Counted from the stretch's first letter, positions 13,003-25,371 are shown. The stretch: DNA of 64,000 nt from Rhexocercosporidium sp. MPI-PUGE-AT-0058 (GCA_020746875.1 JAGTJL010000013.1:682001-746000); one strand, 5' to 3'. Notes: a model not told the origin generated them from the sequence alone. Numbers and translations: made by a program.

Positions 13003-15282
13003 ATGAAGTTCCGTACGAGAAAACACTTTCTGCGTCCCCCTACTGACCGTTGGTTAGTAGTAGCCATGATGTTTTCACTCGCCCTCCTCATTACTTTCAC
13101 AGTAATTCTCTCCCAGCAAAGATCAACCGTGAGAGCGGCTGGCTGTTGGCGAGACACAGCATGCACTGGACCAAAGACTGCAGCCTTCCCAGGCGACTGG
13201 GACAAGTACAACTACGCCCCCACTAGCCGCGTTGTATCTCCAATCAGCTACTTCTCACCCGGCGGCGGTGCATCCTCAAATTTCCCTGGGGCAGTCTCCC
13301 TCAAAGGAAACAACAACCAGCTCATCTTTGACTTCGGCAAGTTAGTCGGCGGCATCGTGACCGTTTCGTACGGTGCTACTGGAGCTGGAAATCTGGGTAT
13401 GGCGTTTACCGAGGCGAAGAACTGGACAGGCGAAGCGTCGGATAGTTCGAATGGGTCGTTTAATCCTGATGGTGCTGTTGTTGCTGCTGTGTCTACGACT
13501 GCCGAAGCGAATTTTACTATGCCGGATGCGAAATTACGAGGAGGGTTCCGATACCTGACGTTGTTTACACAGACAACGAATCAGGTCAATGTCAATATCC
13601 ACGACATCACCGTTGAGATCGCGTTCCAACCCTCGTGGTCCAACCTCCGAGCCTACCAAGGATATTTCTCATGTAGCGATCCACTCCTCAATAAGATCTG
13701 GTATGCAGGTGCATATACCCTACAAACCAACGCCATTCCACCAAAGACCGGTCGGCAATTCCCTATTCTCGGCTCGAGTTGGAGTAATGATTTTGATTTG
13801 TCCCTTGGTACTACGGGCGGAACGATCTATGTGGATGGCAGTAAGCGGGACCGTACAGTCTGGCCCGGTGACTTGGCTATTGCCGTGCCGAGCATCTTGG
13901 TTAGTACAGGCGATTGGGAAGGCGTGGCGAACACGCTTCAGGTTTTGTACAACGATCAGGTACGTGTCTCGACATCATATCATATCAAATATCTGGTATG
14001 AGGTGTATGAGGTTTTATGCTCACGTACAGTAGACAAGCGCAGGCGAGCTCCCCTTCGCGGGACCGGGTATTAATATCTATGGGTCTGATACATACCACA
14101 TGGCAACCCTGATCGGAACATACGATTACTATCTCTGGACAGCCGATCAGGGGTGGCTGAATACTATATATCCTAAGTACCAGCGCGCGATGGCTTTCAT
14201 TACAGGGAAGATAGACGGTACGGGTCTACTTAGTGTGACGGGGACGAATGACTGGGGAGAGTGTCGCAAGGGGGGCACAACACAGAAGCGAATATGCTGA
14301 TGTACAAAGTCCTCACATCTGGAAGTCAATTGGCGACATGGGCGGGTGATTCCGCATCTTCGGCTTCGTGGACAACGATGGCAGCGACGTTGAAAACGGC
14401 GGTTAATAAACTGAATTTCGATTCTGCAGCTGGGTATGTAAACAAACCTCCCCTTCCTATCTCGCGAAACCCCCTTTTTCTTTTCGCCAAATGTTTTCAC
14501 CTCCCTGACATACCCTCCTCAGCGCATTCAAAGACAGCGACACCGACGCCTCAGTCCACCCTCAAGACGGCAATTCCCTTGCCCTCCTCTACTCCATCCC
14601 ACCCTCCAATCTCTCGCTCTCCATCTCCACCGCTCTCACCAAGAACTGGATCAGCATCGGCTCCCTCGCCCCCGAACTCCCCAACAACCTCGTAGGCTTC
14701 GGACAATCCTTCGAAATCAAAGGTCATTTCACCGCCCGTCAACCAACCCGCGCACTTGACCTCATCCGCCGCGCTTGGGGCTGGTATCTCAACTCGCCAT
14801 ACGGGACGGCGAGTACGTGTGTAGAAGGGTATCTGTCAGATGGCAGTTTTGGTTATAGAAGCCAGTATGGCTATGCGAATGATTACTCGTATACGAGCCA
14901 TGCGCATGGGTGGTCGACTGGACCTACAGATGCCTTGACGAGTTTTGTGGTGGGGTTGACTGTTACAGCGCCAGGAGGGAGGGAGTGGAATCTTGCGCCG
15001 CAGTTTGGGGATTTGACTGAGGCGGAGGCGGGGTTTGTGACCCCGTTGGGGAGGTTTAGCGCAAAATGGGAATTAACGCAGGGAGGGTATACGGTTGCGT
15101 GGGGGGCGCCGGGTGGGACGAAGGGTGCTGTGGTTTTGCCAGGGAGAGAAGGGAGTGCTGTGAGGAGTTTGAAGGTTGACGGGAAGGAGAGGGTTATTCA
15201 GGCGCAGGAGGTTAGTACGGGGGATGGGACGGTGAGGATTATAGTTGAGGGCGGGGAACATAGTTTAGAGGTTTTGTATTGA
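13003..15282 (+). CDS. GH78-like alpha-L-rhamnosidase, frameshifted
   Basis: Six-hairpin glycosidase related to fungal GH78 alpha-L-rhamnosidases, which remove terminal rhamnose from plant glycosides and pectin side chains. The N-terminus has a basic stretch followed by a hydrophobic segment (about residues 17-38), so the product is secreted or type II membrane-anchored. Family motifs are clear: DGSKRDRTVWPGDL in the catalytic barrel, then DW followed by QGGHNTEAN, and a C-terminal region with FIG-like beta strands. Exons are 13003-13959, 14034-14433 and 14523-15282, with good GT-AG introns. Within exon 2 the reading frame breaks: up to TGG at 14253-14255 one frame matches the family, and from AGA at 14258 the match continues one base out. 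Read as written, translation ends at 14298-14300 after about 410 residues. With the missing base the product would be about 705 aa. Either the gene is a recent pseudogene or there is a base-call error in the G run at 14254-14257. Confidence 0.85.
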
Positions 15283-16024
15283 GTGATGAGAGATGGAGTT
15301 GATTTACTGTATCTTTTTAGGGTGTTCATTTATGAATTATGTTTAGCTCATGGGCTGATTATTAATGTTGATATTGCATTCTTCCTCGCTCGCTCGCTAA
15401 AGAAAGCCTGTACATTGCGCTGAAATCATTTTACTATACAAAAGTATCAACTCCTTCCCTCCCTCCCCACTGCTACGCGATTCACTAGCCCCACCACCCA
15501 GTCAACTTTCATGTGAAAAGCTTAAAACAACTATAAATTGACTCTCGTTCTAAGAGCTTAATATATCTAATTTCCCTGAATCTTTTCTTGATGACTAAAA
15601 GATCTAAAATAAGCCAGCCAGCGCTATAGTAAGGCTTACAGTTAAGCATCGGCAGTTTAACCCCACCTCACTACAGCGACCTAACCCTACAAAAGCACCT
15701 CCGGGCGCAGCGATTGGCTGCCATTACGACGCTATGAGTAGCGGAGCACTGGGCGGGGTGCCATGGTGCCATAACAGATCTCACCAGGGACTGTAATAAA
15801 GTAGATCGGTGTTTCGTACAGTACATGCGTGATATATCTGGAAGGTCGTACATATAAAGAGTCGAAGTAAAGAATCTCACTTCTCTTATTTCTTTCTCCC
15901 CTTCGTCCTTCCATCTATCCCTTGCTCCCCGCTCCCGCTCCCATCACTTCACCAGCTGCTCAACAGAACTTCCTCACATGGCACCCAGAATATAAAGGAA
16001 AGCACAACACAACAACTAAGCAAG
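15283..16024. other. Intergenic region
   Basis: Nothing gene-like is seen. The last 130 bases before the next ATG are C-rich, pyrimidine-biased leader sequence. Confidence 0.6.
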
Positions 16025-16512
16025 ATGGAGCTGACAACCCTCCTCCCAACTCTAATATCCACCCTCCTAATCAGCACCTCCATCCCCCTCATAGCCATCC
16101 CCGTAACCGTCTCGAAGAACTACATTCATATTGAGACTCCACAGGTTAGTTCCTCTTCTCCCTCTCTTCCCCTCCCTTGATCCCTCTTTCTCCTCTCTTA
16201 TCTTTCCTAACGCTCTTGGCACTTTATGCAAATATCAAATAAACCCATCACTAAATAAGACAGGCCATCTTCTACGCCCGCCAGCTCGGCACCCGCAACC
16301 TCATGCTGGGCTCTTCTATCGCCTATCTCACTTACACTGGGAACTTATCCGGTGCAGCGACCGTGCTCTGCACTTTCCCGTTCTTGGGGTTTTTGGATCC
16401 GTTGGCTGGCTGGCTGTACAGAGGGCGGCTGGTGAAGAATGATTGGAATCATTTGTTTGTGGGGTGCACGTTTGGGGCGATTGGAGTGTGGATTTTGGGG
16501 AGGGTTGGATAG
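16025..16512 (+). CDS. Small DUF4267-like membrane protein (122 aa)
   Basis: Two exons, 16025-16144 and 16264-16512, separated by a GT-AG intron with the exon 2 frame starting AIFYARQLGTRN. The protein has an N-terminal hydrophobic segment (residues about 5-27) and two or three further hydrophobic stretches. The order 'R-L-G-x-R-N-L-x-L-G' followed by a hydrophobic loop, 'DPLAGWLYRG' and a final hydrophobic helix resembles the fungal DUF4267 family of small four-helix membrane proteins. The biochemical role of that family is not established. It is a stand-alone gene here with no enzyme neighbour that would suggest a pathway. The family assignment is by eye and could be wrong; the gene itself is well supported by the spliced frame. 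Confidence 0.7.
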
Positions 16513-17068
16513 AGGTGGGAAGGTGGGGTGGAGATTGTTTTGGTTTGGTGGGGATTGAAATGATTTGAGCATGGCTGCTTTTTGAGGTCATGGTTCAGGG
16601 TTGTCAAGTGAATCATCAATTGTGACTTGGGTCGATGGGAGGGGGATATTCTGGAAATGCTGCTGTTAAATTCTACTAATATGTCTTCGAAAAACAGACT
16701 TTGGCTGATGAAGAGTAATGTTGGCAAGCCTAGAAGCTTCGAATACATTCTGTTAGTGTGGTATACTGTTATGAATTGTCAAGTTACCTCAAAGTTAAAA
16801 CCCCCTATCTAGTAACTATGATATATTTCATTCTAGGTCACGCCAATTAGCACCTGAAGCACCCCGCGTCTGCGAGAGGATACTGTTGGTTGTATACTCT
16901 TCGTGAGACTTGTTTAGGCCTTCATATCTACCTTTCTGATGACATTGGCTTCCGTGGCGCGAATCCATCACAGCATTATTTCCCCCACGTATCACTAGCC
17001 AGCTTATATTGCCTATCGTCTCTCCTCACATGTACCCCTAAACTAAGCGACCCCCCGCAGAAAGAATA
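16513..17068. other. Intergenic region
   Basis: AT-richer sequence with no gene-like frame; it separates the small membrane protein from the Rieske relic. Confidence 0.6.
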
Positions 17069-18632
17069 ATGACAGACATGGACCCAAAAGCATATCTCGC
17101 TAACAGAGGATACCTCCAGAAAGAGACAGAAGTAAACATACTTGAGCAGGATCTAGGAAACGATATCCAGGATCTTTTGCCTACGATTACAGAGACTTTT
17201 TCGAACATTTCGGAAACTTCATGAATGAATCCTAGCTCATGATATGCAGATGGTTTCGAGATGAGAAGATCTTCCAGCTAGAGAGACGAGAAATTTTCTC
17301 GAAAGTAGGACTCTGAGGAGTTTGACTATTGAAGGCGTTGCTAATTTACGGTGTAGTATTGGTATATTACTTCCTTCGTGGCGAGGTTTGAGAAACCTGG
17401 GAATTATCTGACGTTGGAGATGTTTGGGTGGCCGTTTTGTGTTATCAAAGACAAAATGGAGATATCGAGGCTGTTAAGTGTGCGATCTGTAGCCTTCGGA
17501 TTCCGACTTCTCGCTCGAATGCATTTTATAATGTCTGTCGACATCGCGGCCACCCTATCACAACCCATCATCAGGTTCGGCCACAGTCTTGTCCTGTCGA
17601 TTCCACGGCTAGTAAGTCATCTTCACCTGCCCAATGATGGACGTTACTGATTCACCTAGAACCTACCTCCCTAAGAGAAATCTCCACATCGCCCGAGAAT
17701 ACACAGATCTCACGAACTTCGACCCATCAGCCCATACCCTCTTCAAGATCCACACACACATCACAGCACAAGGTTTCATATTCGTAAACTTCGACTCCTC
17801 TCCCATAACCTCAATCCCTTTCACAACCCAATTCCGGGAGGATTTCAACCCCTCTCCCTCCTCACAAACCGACTGCGTAATCGGTAACGAACACGCACTT
17901 CTCCCGTTCCCCTCAGAATGGACATACCACCATACCTGGCAATCCTCCAGCATCAGCACAAACTACCACTGGAAGACGTTCGCTAATGACTTCCAAGAAT
18001 GCTATCACTGAGCGACAGGCCATCCATCAACCTTCCCTCGAGATTTTGCGCTCAATGAATATTACCGTCGACAAGAGAATAGCGCATAGCGACATTTCTT
18101 GCCTCCTAAGCCTGAGAAGTTGGAGGAGTCGGGAGAAAGTTACATCACTTGGCTTTATCCTGTTGGAGCTATTATCTTCTCAGGGAGTTTGTTGTTTATT
18201 GCGAGGTTTGATGCGAGGAGTGTGTTGGATATGAGGTATGAGAGTGAGACGTATCGAAGGAGTGGGATGAGAAGTGGTTGGAGGGGGAGGGGTATTGGAG
18301 ATTTTTGGAGAGGGAGGATCTTGAGCTTGCTATTGCTGCGCAGAAAGGTTTTGAGACTGGGGTGCTAGGGAGGGCAAGGTTATATCCTATGCAAGGTGAG
18401 TTGGCTTTTTCTTTGAAAATGAAATTTCCGTTTTAGATTTTGGTGGGGTGTTGAGTGGCTAAGTGAAATAGAACATGCAGTGAAGTGGTACCAGGATAAA
18501 GATCGGAAGACTTTTTTGGAACATAAAGAGATAAAGATTAACGAGGGGAAGATTGTTAATTATGCTATGCCAATAGAGCAAGGGACTTTTGAAGACGCCG
18601 ATGAGTTGATGGGGCCGGAGTTCGAGTGGTGA
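17069..18632 (+). pseudogene. Decayed Rieske-type oxygenase (choline monooxygenase-like)
   Basis: Fragments of one Rieske non-haem iron oxygenase alpha subunit are spread over all three plus-strand frames in the correct order. They are: an N-terminal MDPKAYLANRGYL segment; a WFRDEKIFQLERREIFSK segment near 17250-17300; KPGNYLTLEMFGWPFCVIKDK near 17390-17455; the Rieske cluster pieces NVCRHRGHP (near 17530) and SCRFHG (near 17595); FKIHTHITAQGFIFVNFDSS (17745-17805); the iron-site segment WKTFANDFQECYH (near 17970-18008); ITWLYPVGAIIFSGSL (near 18150-18195); and a C-terminus ending GPEFEW at 18630. In-frame stops and frame changes between segments cannot be explained by introns; for example the frame breaks immediately after ECYHC and again within the segment after the Rieske CxH motif. 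The family typically hydroxylates choline, carnitine or related compounds. Here it is very probably non-functional. Confidence 0.85.
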
Positions 18633-19203
18633 GCATTTGGAAGAGGCATTTTCTGGCAAGAACATGAACGCGATATCAGTCCACCATCGTGGCAATGATA
18701 AGATACTACAATAAATTACAGAAAGGAAGTGGCTTGCATAAGTAATTCGCTTGAGAATGTACATATATAATATTGACCTCACGATGTTTTCTAGAAGGTT
18801 GCGTACGGATGACATCGCAATAGCCAAGACAATAACCTCCAGATAGCCGACTAACTACTACCCCACACTTGACTTAAACAGTTTTAGATTCAAGGCTCTT
18901 CACGAAGCAGCCAGTTAGACGTCCCAATGCAACCTTAAGCTGCTCTAGCTACGTCGTGATCGGCAATGCCGAGCCTTCTTGGCACCACGCCGCAACTGAA
19001 CATGGCATTCCTCTATGGAAGGCGTTGTTAATTTGACATAAATCCGATAGGAACTTAGGTGCTAAGTGTTGCATTGATACTACACGATGACGTCCCGGCA
19101 TCTCACGACAATTGTTCGTTCCTGGTGTAGGAAAGTTAAAATGTGAGCCGTTCCCATATTCTGGTCAAGACGACATTACCAATTGCTTCACCCAATCGTC
19201 AAC
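18633..19203. other. Intergenic region
   Basis: No coding signal is seen between the Rieske relic and the secreted-protein gene. Confidence 0.6.
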
Positions 19204-20023
19204 ATGGCATTCCAGAAATACATTCCAGTTTTTGCTGCTCTGCTTGAGCTTTCTAACGCAGACTGCAAGAATTTCACACAGGCAACAACCCAATACGGAA
19301 GTGGTTATTACACAACTACCGCAAGTGGAAGCCAACGTGTGTCCAGAGGCTACGTCTGCGATGTCCCAAATTCAAACTATGAATTCAATTCCACAGGCCA
19401 GATGCGCTGCAACAGCACACAATGCCCCGCCGTTTCCTATGGACTCGTCAATATCGTCGGCACCACCAATCTCTCTCTCTCCGACGATGATACCTCGCCT
19501 CTGTTCGAGCTCGTCCCAAAGTTTACCACTGACAAGCCGTTCTTCCCTTACGAATTCTCTGGCAATGCGAGTCACATATCCCAGTGCTTTGATGCGGCGG
19601 ATAATGTGACGGGCTACTTTGCTTTTACGCCCCTTTTACTTTGCGCTGAGGGAACGCTGTCGGAGTGCAAGACTGGCCCTGTGGAGGATGGAACTGCTAT
19701 CAAGATCTGTGCGCCCTATACGTATGGCCCAGAAAGTAATCGTTCGCCGCAGGGAGATCAAACTTTTGTAACAACTAGTACGTGAAGTTTCCTGTGGCCG
19801 GGGCGACGATGATCGTCGACTTTTGTACTGTGGATGTATATTGACTGGTGTTCGTCCAGATCGTGAAACGGCCGCCAACCTCACAAGCAATCCCGCCGCT
19901 ACGAAGACGCCGATCGTTAGTGCTGCTAGAAGGATGGCTACGCTTGGGAGCAATATCCAGATTTTGGGGGGAGCGTTTTGGTTGATAGTATGCGTGGGAC
20001 TAGGAAGCTCGTTCGTCTTGTGA
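19204..20023 (+). CDS. Secreted, probably GPI-anchored Cys-containing protein (245 aa)
   Basis: Two exons, 19204-19777 and 19860-20023, joined by a GTACGT...CAG intron. The ATG at 19204 was chosen because it opens directly into a hydrophobic signal peptide (MAFQKYIPVFAALLELSNA). The mature part has about ten cysteines, many Asn-X-Ser/Thr glycosylation sites (NFT, NST, NLS, NAS, NVT) and alternating Ser/Thr-rich stretches. After a Thr/Ala/Asn-rich linker the protein ends exactly with a hydrophobic segment (LGGAFWLIVCVGLGSSFVL). This fits either a GPI-attachment signal or a type I membrane anchor. I do not recognise the extracellular domain. A role as a cell-surface or wall protein is inference from topology only. 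Confidence 0.78.
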
Positions 20024-20879
20024 GAGAACATAACCTATCAAAATGGAGTGCCGGCCGGCGTTTAGGAATATGAGAAAACGGCGAACTACAAATGATGCCT
20101 TGACCAACTATTGATTTCGGAGCGAATTTTTTTGGAACCATGTCTTCGCATATAAGATCTTCCATTGCATGTGTACGATATATATATCAATATATCGGAG
20201 TGGATGTGTATGCTTTCATGATGCGTTCAGATGCTCAACAGGATATGTCTTCGTCAGGCAATATCGAGGTAAATTTAAGTCGTTGCCAAGTTCTATCCAA
20301 AGAGAGTGCTTGCCATTTGGCCCCTTGTATCATCATTTCGGTATCACATCTTCACTCGAAAGCTAAATCAAAGTCTAATTCCGCCTCACTCATCTACCAC
20401 GCCTCCACATCTCTGCTAGTGGGGGCCAAGTCGTCTCGCCAAAGCTTATCGCGCCATCCATTCTGTACGAAGGCCAGGGGCTGACAATGACCATTAAGTC
20501 TATGGGAGTCAGTGACCAGAGTTTTAAGTTATGGCGGAACGCCTTGCACAATTGTAAGCTGGAGCGTCTTAGGCGTTGAAGACGAGGTATGAATTTTGGC
20601 TTTGCCCTACCAACTTCCATGAGGACTTCATGATTTGGCAAGCCTGTTGAATCTCGGCATCGAAGCAGATAAGAGGAAAACTGTATACTCCGTCAAAAGA
20701 TTTCTTGTCACGGAAGCGGTGCATTGAGAATGACAGGCCAAGAACTCTCTATCTGGACCTAGTGGAGACTGGGCTCAATTACCATAGAGATATCTTCGAC
20801 GCCTCGAACCTTGTTGGCAATGAAAAGCATCATGGTTTATCTCAGCTTCTTCGAATTTAATGTTGGTTTCTAATCGATC
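20024..20879. other. Intergenic region
   Basis: No supported gene. Short frames on both strands are overlapping and featureless. Confidence 0.55.
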
Positions 20880-21197
20880 TCATCGGTCTTCGCGATCTTT
20901 ACTACCAGTTCTGGAGGCTTCAGGAGGGCTTGTGAGTCCAGCAGATGTAATGGATGCAGATGCAGAAACTGCGTGTGACGATATAGATGGGGACTCCTGA
21001 GGAGGGTCTAAGCTACTCATGGCATGTTGTACGTCTTCACGAAAAGCAAGAGACTGTCCTGGGGCTGGCAGATTGTACTGGGGCATCCATTTAGGATTTA
21101 GTTGAGCTGGCGCAACTTTCAGTACCTTCGAAACCTTTGTAACTTTAACAAGTTTGATACCTTCTGGCGCTTCATAAGTGATCTCATACTTTTTCAT
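20880..21197 (-). CDS. Possible small hypothetical protein (105 aa)
   Basis: A single open frame with a true ATG at 21197 and a stop at 20880. The first 45 residues are Lys/Val-rich with a beta-like KLVKVTKVSKVLKV segment; the last 50 are Ser/Pro/Ala-rich and look disordered. No domain, signal peptide or membrane segment is visible, and I found no spliced extension. It may be a real small gene, a terminal exon of a degraded gene, or chance. Confidence 0.25.
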   Translation of the reverse strand: MKKYEITYEAPEGIKLVKVTKVSKVLKVAPAQLNPKWMPQYNLPAPGQSLAFREDVQHAMSSLDPPQESPSISSHAVSASASITSAGLTSPPEASRTGSKDREDR

Positions 21198-23483
21198 GAT
21201 CTGAGATACTCAGGTTGAGCTGGCCACAATGTCGAACTGTTCAGAGACTATCTCTGCCACCTTTTCAGGCTGATCCACTCTCCCGCACATTGGGCTTCCG
21301 TCATCAGGATGCGAATGTACTTGGCGGCTTTGTCTTTGTCCATTGCTGCAGGTCGACCGCTTGTCTTTCTATCATCGCAGCTATCCTTGACTTTGTTGTA
21401 TCTCTTCACGTTCCATACGATCGCCTGGGAACTCGTCTTGTAGATCTTGGCCAGAGAATGGATGAACGCGGATTCGCTCCATTATTGACTTTCACTGTAG
21501 TCTCAATCGCGGTAGCAACTTCACGGGGTAGGTTTCACATATTGGACAATAGATATACGGAATTCAATTGGATCAATCCCGTCAACGATGTTGATCGTGC
21601 TGATCGTTTCGGTGTTGTTTCGAGGAACAATTTTAAGTCGCGTTCGTGCCCTAAAATTAAACGCGAACCAGAAGTGGCACATCTTGCAGTAACTTAACAT
21701 AAACTCATTCTCCTCCCACTTTACCTGCGAGAACGCGGCTACATGCTGACAAAAGAATATCTTTATCATGAGAAAGATTAGTATAAATATTTTGAATTAC
21801 ATGCGACCCTCAAGCCAATTCCGAATCACAAGATTACCCTACAGATTACGGGCCAATAAATATCCCGACACGCAATCAAATTCCGAGGCATACATACATG
21901 CATGGGGGAAAGAACTATTTGAATGAAGCAGCGACTATTATCATCCATCATAGTTATGAAAAGGACCGAACTGACGTAGGTAATGGTTCAGCGATATTCT
22001 GTCCCCACGAATGGATTCCTTACTACTTTACCACTTTTCTCCAGCTTGGGTGCTAGTAGATTCTAATCCAAAAATTCCGAATTTCGATACTTGTAGATAT
22101 TTGACGTGATAGCCAACTTTTTTTCATCAAAGCAATAATTATTGAATACATTCTGGAAGCTACCTGAAATCTCAGTCCCTTCAAGTGAGGTAGATTCCAA
22201 GAAGTGAAACCGCCTTAGTTCAGATTTCTTCCAAATCGATTTCGCCAGCAACCATTACTTAAATTTGATTTAATTACATTAAAAGAAGTCCCCGTCTAAT
22301 GATTACGAAACTAAACCTAGATAATTCGGAGGCTCGTTGGCTATTAATGAATATGTCATTACCTTTGCTCGGTGAGAGAAAAGGAACAATATCTTCTGCT
22401 ATCCGCCCTGTACCTATCTCCCTAAGTGGACGACTTTTACTTATTACGACGGCATCTTGGAGAGCTCTAGAGACCTCAACCCTCATTGACTCGAATTATA
22501 CATCATGAAAATGTTCCCATGTTAGTCACGAAGTGGAATGAGATGTCGCAAAGCAGCGTTTGTTTTTGTTACTCTTCCTGCACGCGGATCATCCGAAGCT
22601 AGTACCGCGGTTAGAAATTCGATTAAGATTTATACCTAATCTTCTTGATTTTCCAGTATCTTATATCTTTATTCTTACTGAATTGCGGCTCTGCAAGCTT
22701 CTTGCGCCACACCTCCCACTTCCACGCCACCTCCACCCCCTTGTTGTTCTCGCTTAGCCACACATCGCAGCCTCACAGGCTCACAGGCTGCCAAAACTCA
22801 CAATAACAGCAACAAATTCCGTGCTCAGAAAGTATTACGTATTCTGTACGAGCGTGCAGCATTCTGTTGCGTTTCGCAATTTGAACCCCCACGATTTTCC
22901 GGGAATGCGTGGAAAGAAACGGCGGAAGGAAGGAGTGGGAGTAGAAGGGAAATTTTTGTTGCACGTCGTAAATTAGAAGTGCACTTTTGGCAGTGAGGCT
23001 AGGGATCGTCTTAGGTTGAGTGAGATGTGTTGGGGATTGAGAAACCTGGAACCATGAATGGGTAAGGCTTGGGACTTGACTACTTGTCTGGATCGAGGTT
23101 TGTTGCATGTCGTAAATGTGAAAGGTCGAGGTAACGTTACTCTAAATACCGGATCAAGGACAATTTGGGGTCTGTGATTGAAGAAACTTTGATTCGCGAA
23201 TGCCCCACTAATACTAATCTCTGCAAAGATGTCAAATATTATTACAAGTACCGGTATATATCCGATGTATCTTTCCTCCCTTTCCAAAACAACTCAGACC
23301 CGAAATTTCAGTTTGTATTTTTCCGAACGGGAGTTCCTGGAGGCGTCAACGGCATGACTGCTTTCCTTCTCTCGTACAGAAATCCGTCGCTTTCTTCTTG
23401 CTGTACTGATTTCCCGAAGGAACGTCTTCGCCGTCAAGACCACGATCCAGCACAACAAATGACATTTTAAACATAACAGCATG
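21198..23483. other. Intergenic region, AT-richer
   Basis: About 2.3 kb without a supported gene. Sequence between 21750 and 22700 is AT-richer than the coding areas and broken by stops in all frames. I could not recognise transposon remnants or terminal repeats in it. Confidence 0.55.
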
Positions 23484-24544
23484 TCAAACTTCCATGTACC
23501 GAACGTCAGCTTCGATTCCTCGAACTACGTACCGTTCGTCAACGAGCACATTCTCTTCGTCCGGGAGCGGCATCTCCGCTCTAGTCCACACAACCGTCAA
23601 GTTCTCTAGACCCTTCATCCTGAACAGAGCAGCGAGTAGTCGTTTGGACGAAATATGCATCATGTCAATCCAAGTGATGACTTCAATAGCAAGATACCGA
23701 ACTCGAGATATTTGCACACAAGACATGAGATCTCGTTGGATGTTGTGTGACCAGCGATCTGATTGACTGATGAAAAGCGTGTATGTATTCAAATTCGCGT
23801 ATGATCCGTGAGGGAAGTAAACCCTGGAGGTGTGGGATGAGAGCTGCTGGTATGAGGACTTCGATGTTGCGCGAGAGAGTTTGCATATACTGAGTGCAAA
23901 GGGCAGATCATGGTATGCTTTGTATCCATTCTGTTCTCGGCAGAGTTCTAACACTCGAGGACCTGGGAGGGTGCATTTCCATATTCTAACTTGGATTGGT
24001 ACCGGAAGATTCGAAAATAGGGTGAAGTTTTGTTCTGTTCCTGGGTTGACTTCTATGGAATATGAGGAAAGTATTTCGGAAAGTCGCTTCATCCCAAAGT
24101 CAATCGAAGCAAATGGGTTTTGGCTCTTTCTGCGAGGACGAGGCGTAAGCATTGGTGTTGCTTTTAGGATACTTCGATGCTCCAGTGTATTCGGTGAAGC
24201 TGTTTCAGGGCGAATCATTTCTCCTAGGAATACTGTTTTTATGGCAAGACATAGATGCTTTGGGGTGGCTACAAGCGGCACCGAAACGGTTGAAGTTGAA
24301 GACAGTAGCGGAGATGAATTGGCGGGAGACGATGAGGATTTGATCAAGGCCTTGTCCTCGAGTGGGAACACTCCAACATTCGCATTAACGTTAGTGATAA
24401 ATGGACTCTGCTTGCTAGCAGATCGGGCAACCCCATAATTGCGAGTGTTCTGTGTTTTCCGACCTCTTCCTGACTTCCCACGCTGTTTCCTCGACAGATA
24501 TTCCGAGAATCGAAGCTTCGATTCGAAGTCTGATTTGCAGGCAT
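23484..24544 (-). CDS. 2EXR-domain protein
   Basis: The open frame 23484-24371 (minus) encodes a protein whose middle begins FTLFSNLPVPIQVRIWKCTL, followed by PGPRVLEL. This is the hallmark start of the fungal 2EXR domain (F-L-LP-E-R-IW pattern), a family of unknown function that is strongly expanded in filamentous ascomycetes. It is followed by typical ICKLSRATSK and a C-terminal region ending RGIEADVRYMEV. The N-terminal ~110 residues are Ser/Pro-rich and low in complexity. The frame has no ATG at its 5' end (it opens with GTG). My preferred start is the ATG at 24542-24544, joined by an intron of about 107 nt with a GTCAGG donor, a CACTAAC branch site and an acceptor ending GGAG just before the FPLEDK codons. 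That 5' model is tentative; the domain assignment is firmer. Confidence 0.65.
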
Positions 24545-25371
24545 TTTGAAGCTGGATTTCGGCTGCTTACACAAGGGGGCGTGATTGCAGTTCTTCAATG
24601 TAACTTTAAAAAGATCGGATAGACATGAATTAAGCGAGTGAGCAATTATGGAAACAGAAAAGAATGTTGCAGTTGTACAATTCGCAGTTGTGAGGGGATT
24701 GACGTTGAGTAGGTCGGTTATTAGTGCGAGCGAAACATTGGGTGCAGAAGTGTTCAATTTAAACCGAGCTAGGATACAAAGACACACCTATGTAGTCACC
24801 TGGATTTCTTTAGCGCTAATGGAACTGAATACTTAGCGCCGTGGTCCGATTTAGAATGTTGGTGCTGGAGATATTGAGACCGGAATGTGGTGACCCCATT
24901 CTCGGCCACGTTTCAAGGGGTAAACTGCACCCTTCCCATTCAAGATGTGGATAAGCACCCACCAGATCCGTACCAAAAGTACTCTCTCGTGGAACGCGGT
25001 TTTTAATGGGTACGTGATCGTTGTGTAGATTGTCAAACATGAGTTTTGAATCTGAAATTTGGCCATACTTGTCAGACCCAGCGCCTGCATAATTTAGTTG
25101 GTTCTTCATTTGCATTTATGGTTTGCAAGCAAACTTCGTGTCAGTCAATAACAATCGATATGAGTTCTCGATCATATCTATCACTTCAAGTTTAAAGTAA
25201 ATATAGTAAAGTCCCAAAAATTTCCAAGTGGCGTTTCCTTTCGGAGAAAACAGTTCGCCTATGTTGCCTGCGTACCTACTTCATAAAGCCTACTGGAACC
25301 CTAATAAACCGAACCAAGTATTCTCTCCTTTGGAAAATACCAATTTTCAGTGCGGCGCTTCCAGTCTGTTT
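24545..25371. other. Intergenic region between two minus-strand genes
   Basis: Contains the 3' flank of the chitinase gene and the 5' flank of the 2EXR gene. A 99-codon minus frame at 24816-25115 has an ATG but no recognisable features, so I did not call it. Confidence 0.55.

Noticed and set aside
24816..25115. 99-codon minus-strand ATG frame in the chitinase 3' flank
   Set aside because: No recognisable features or exon continuation.
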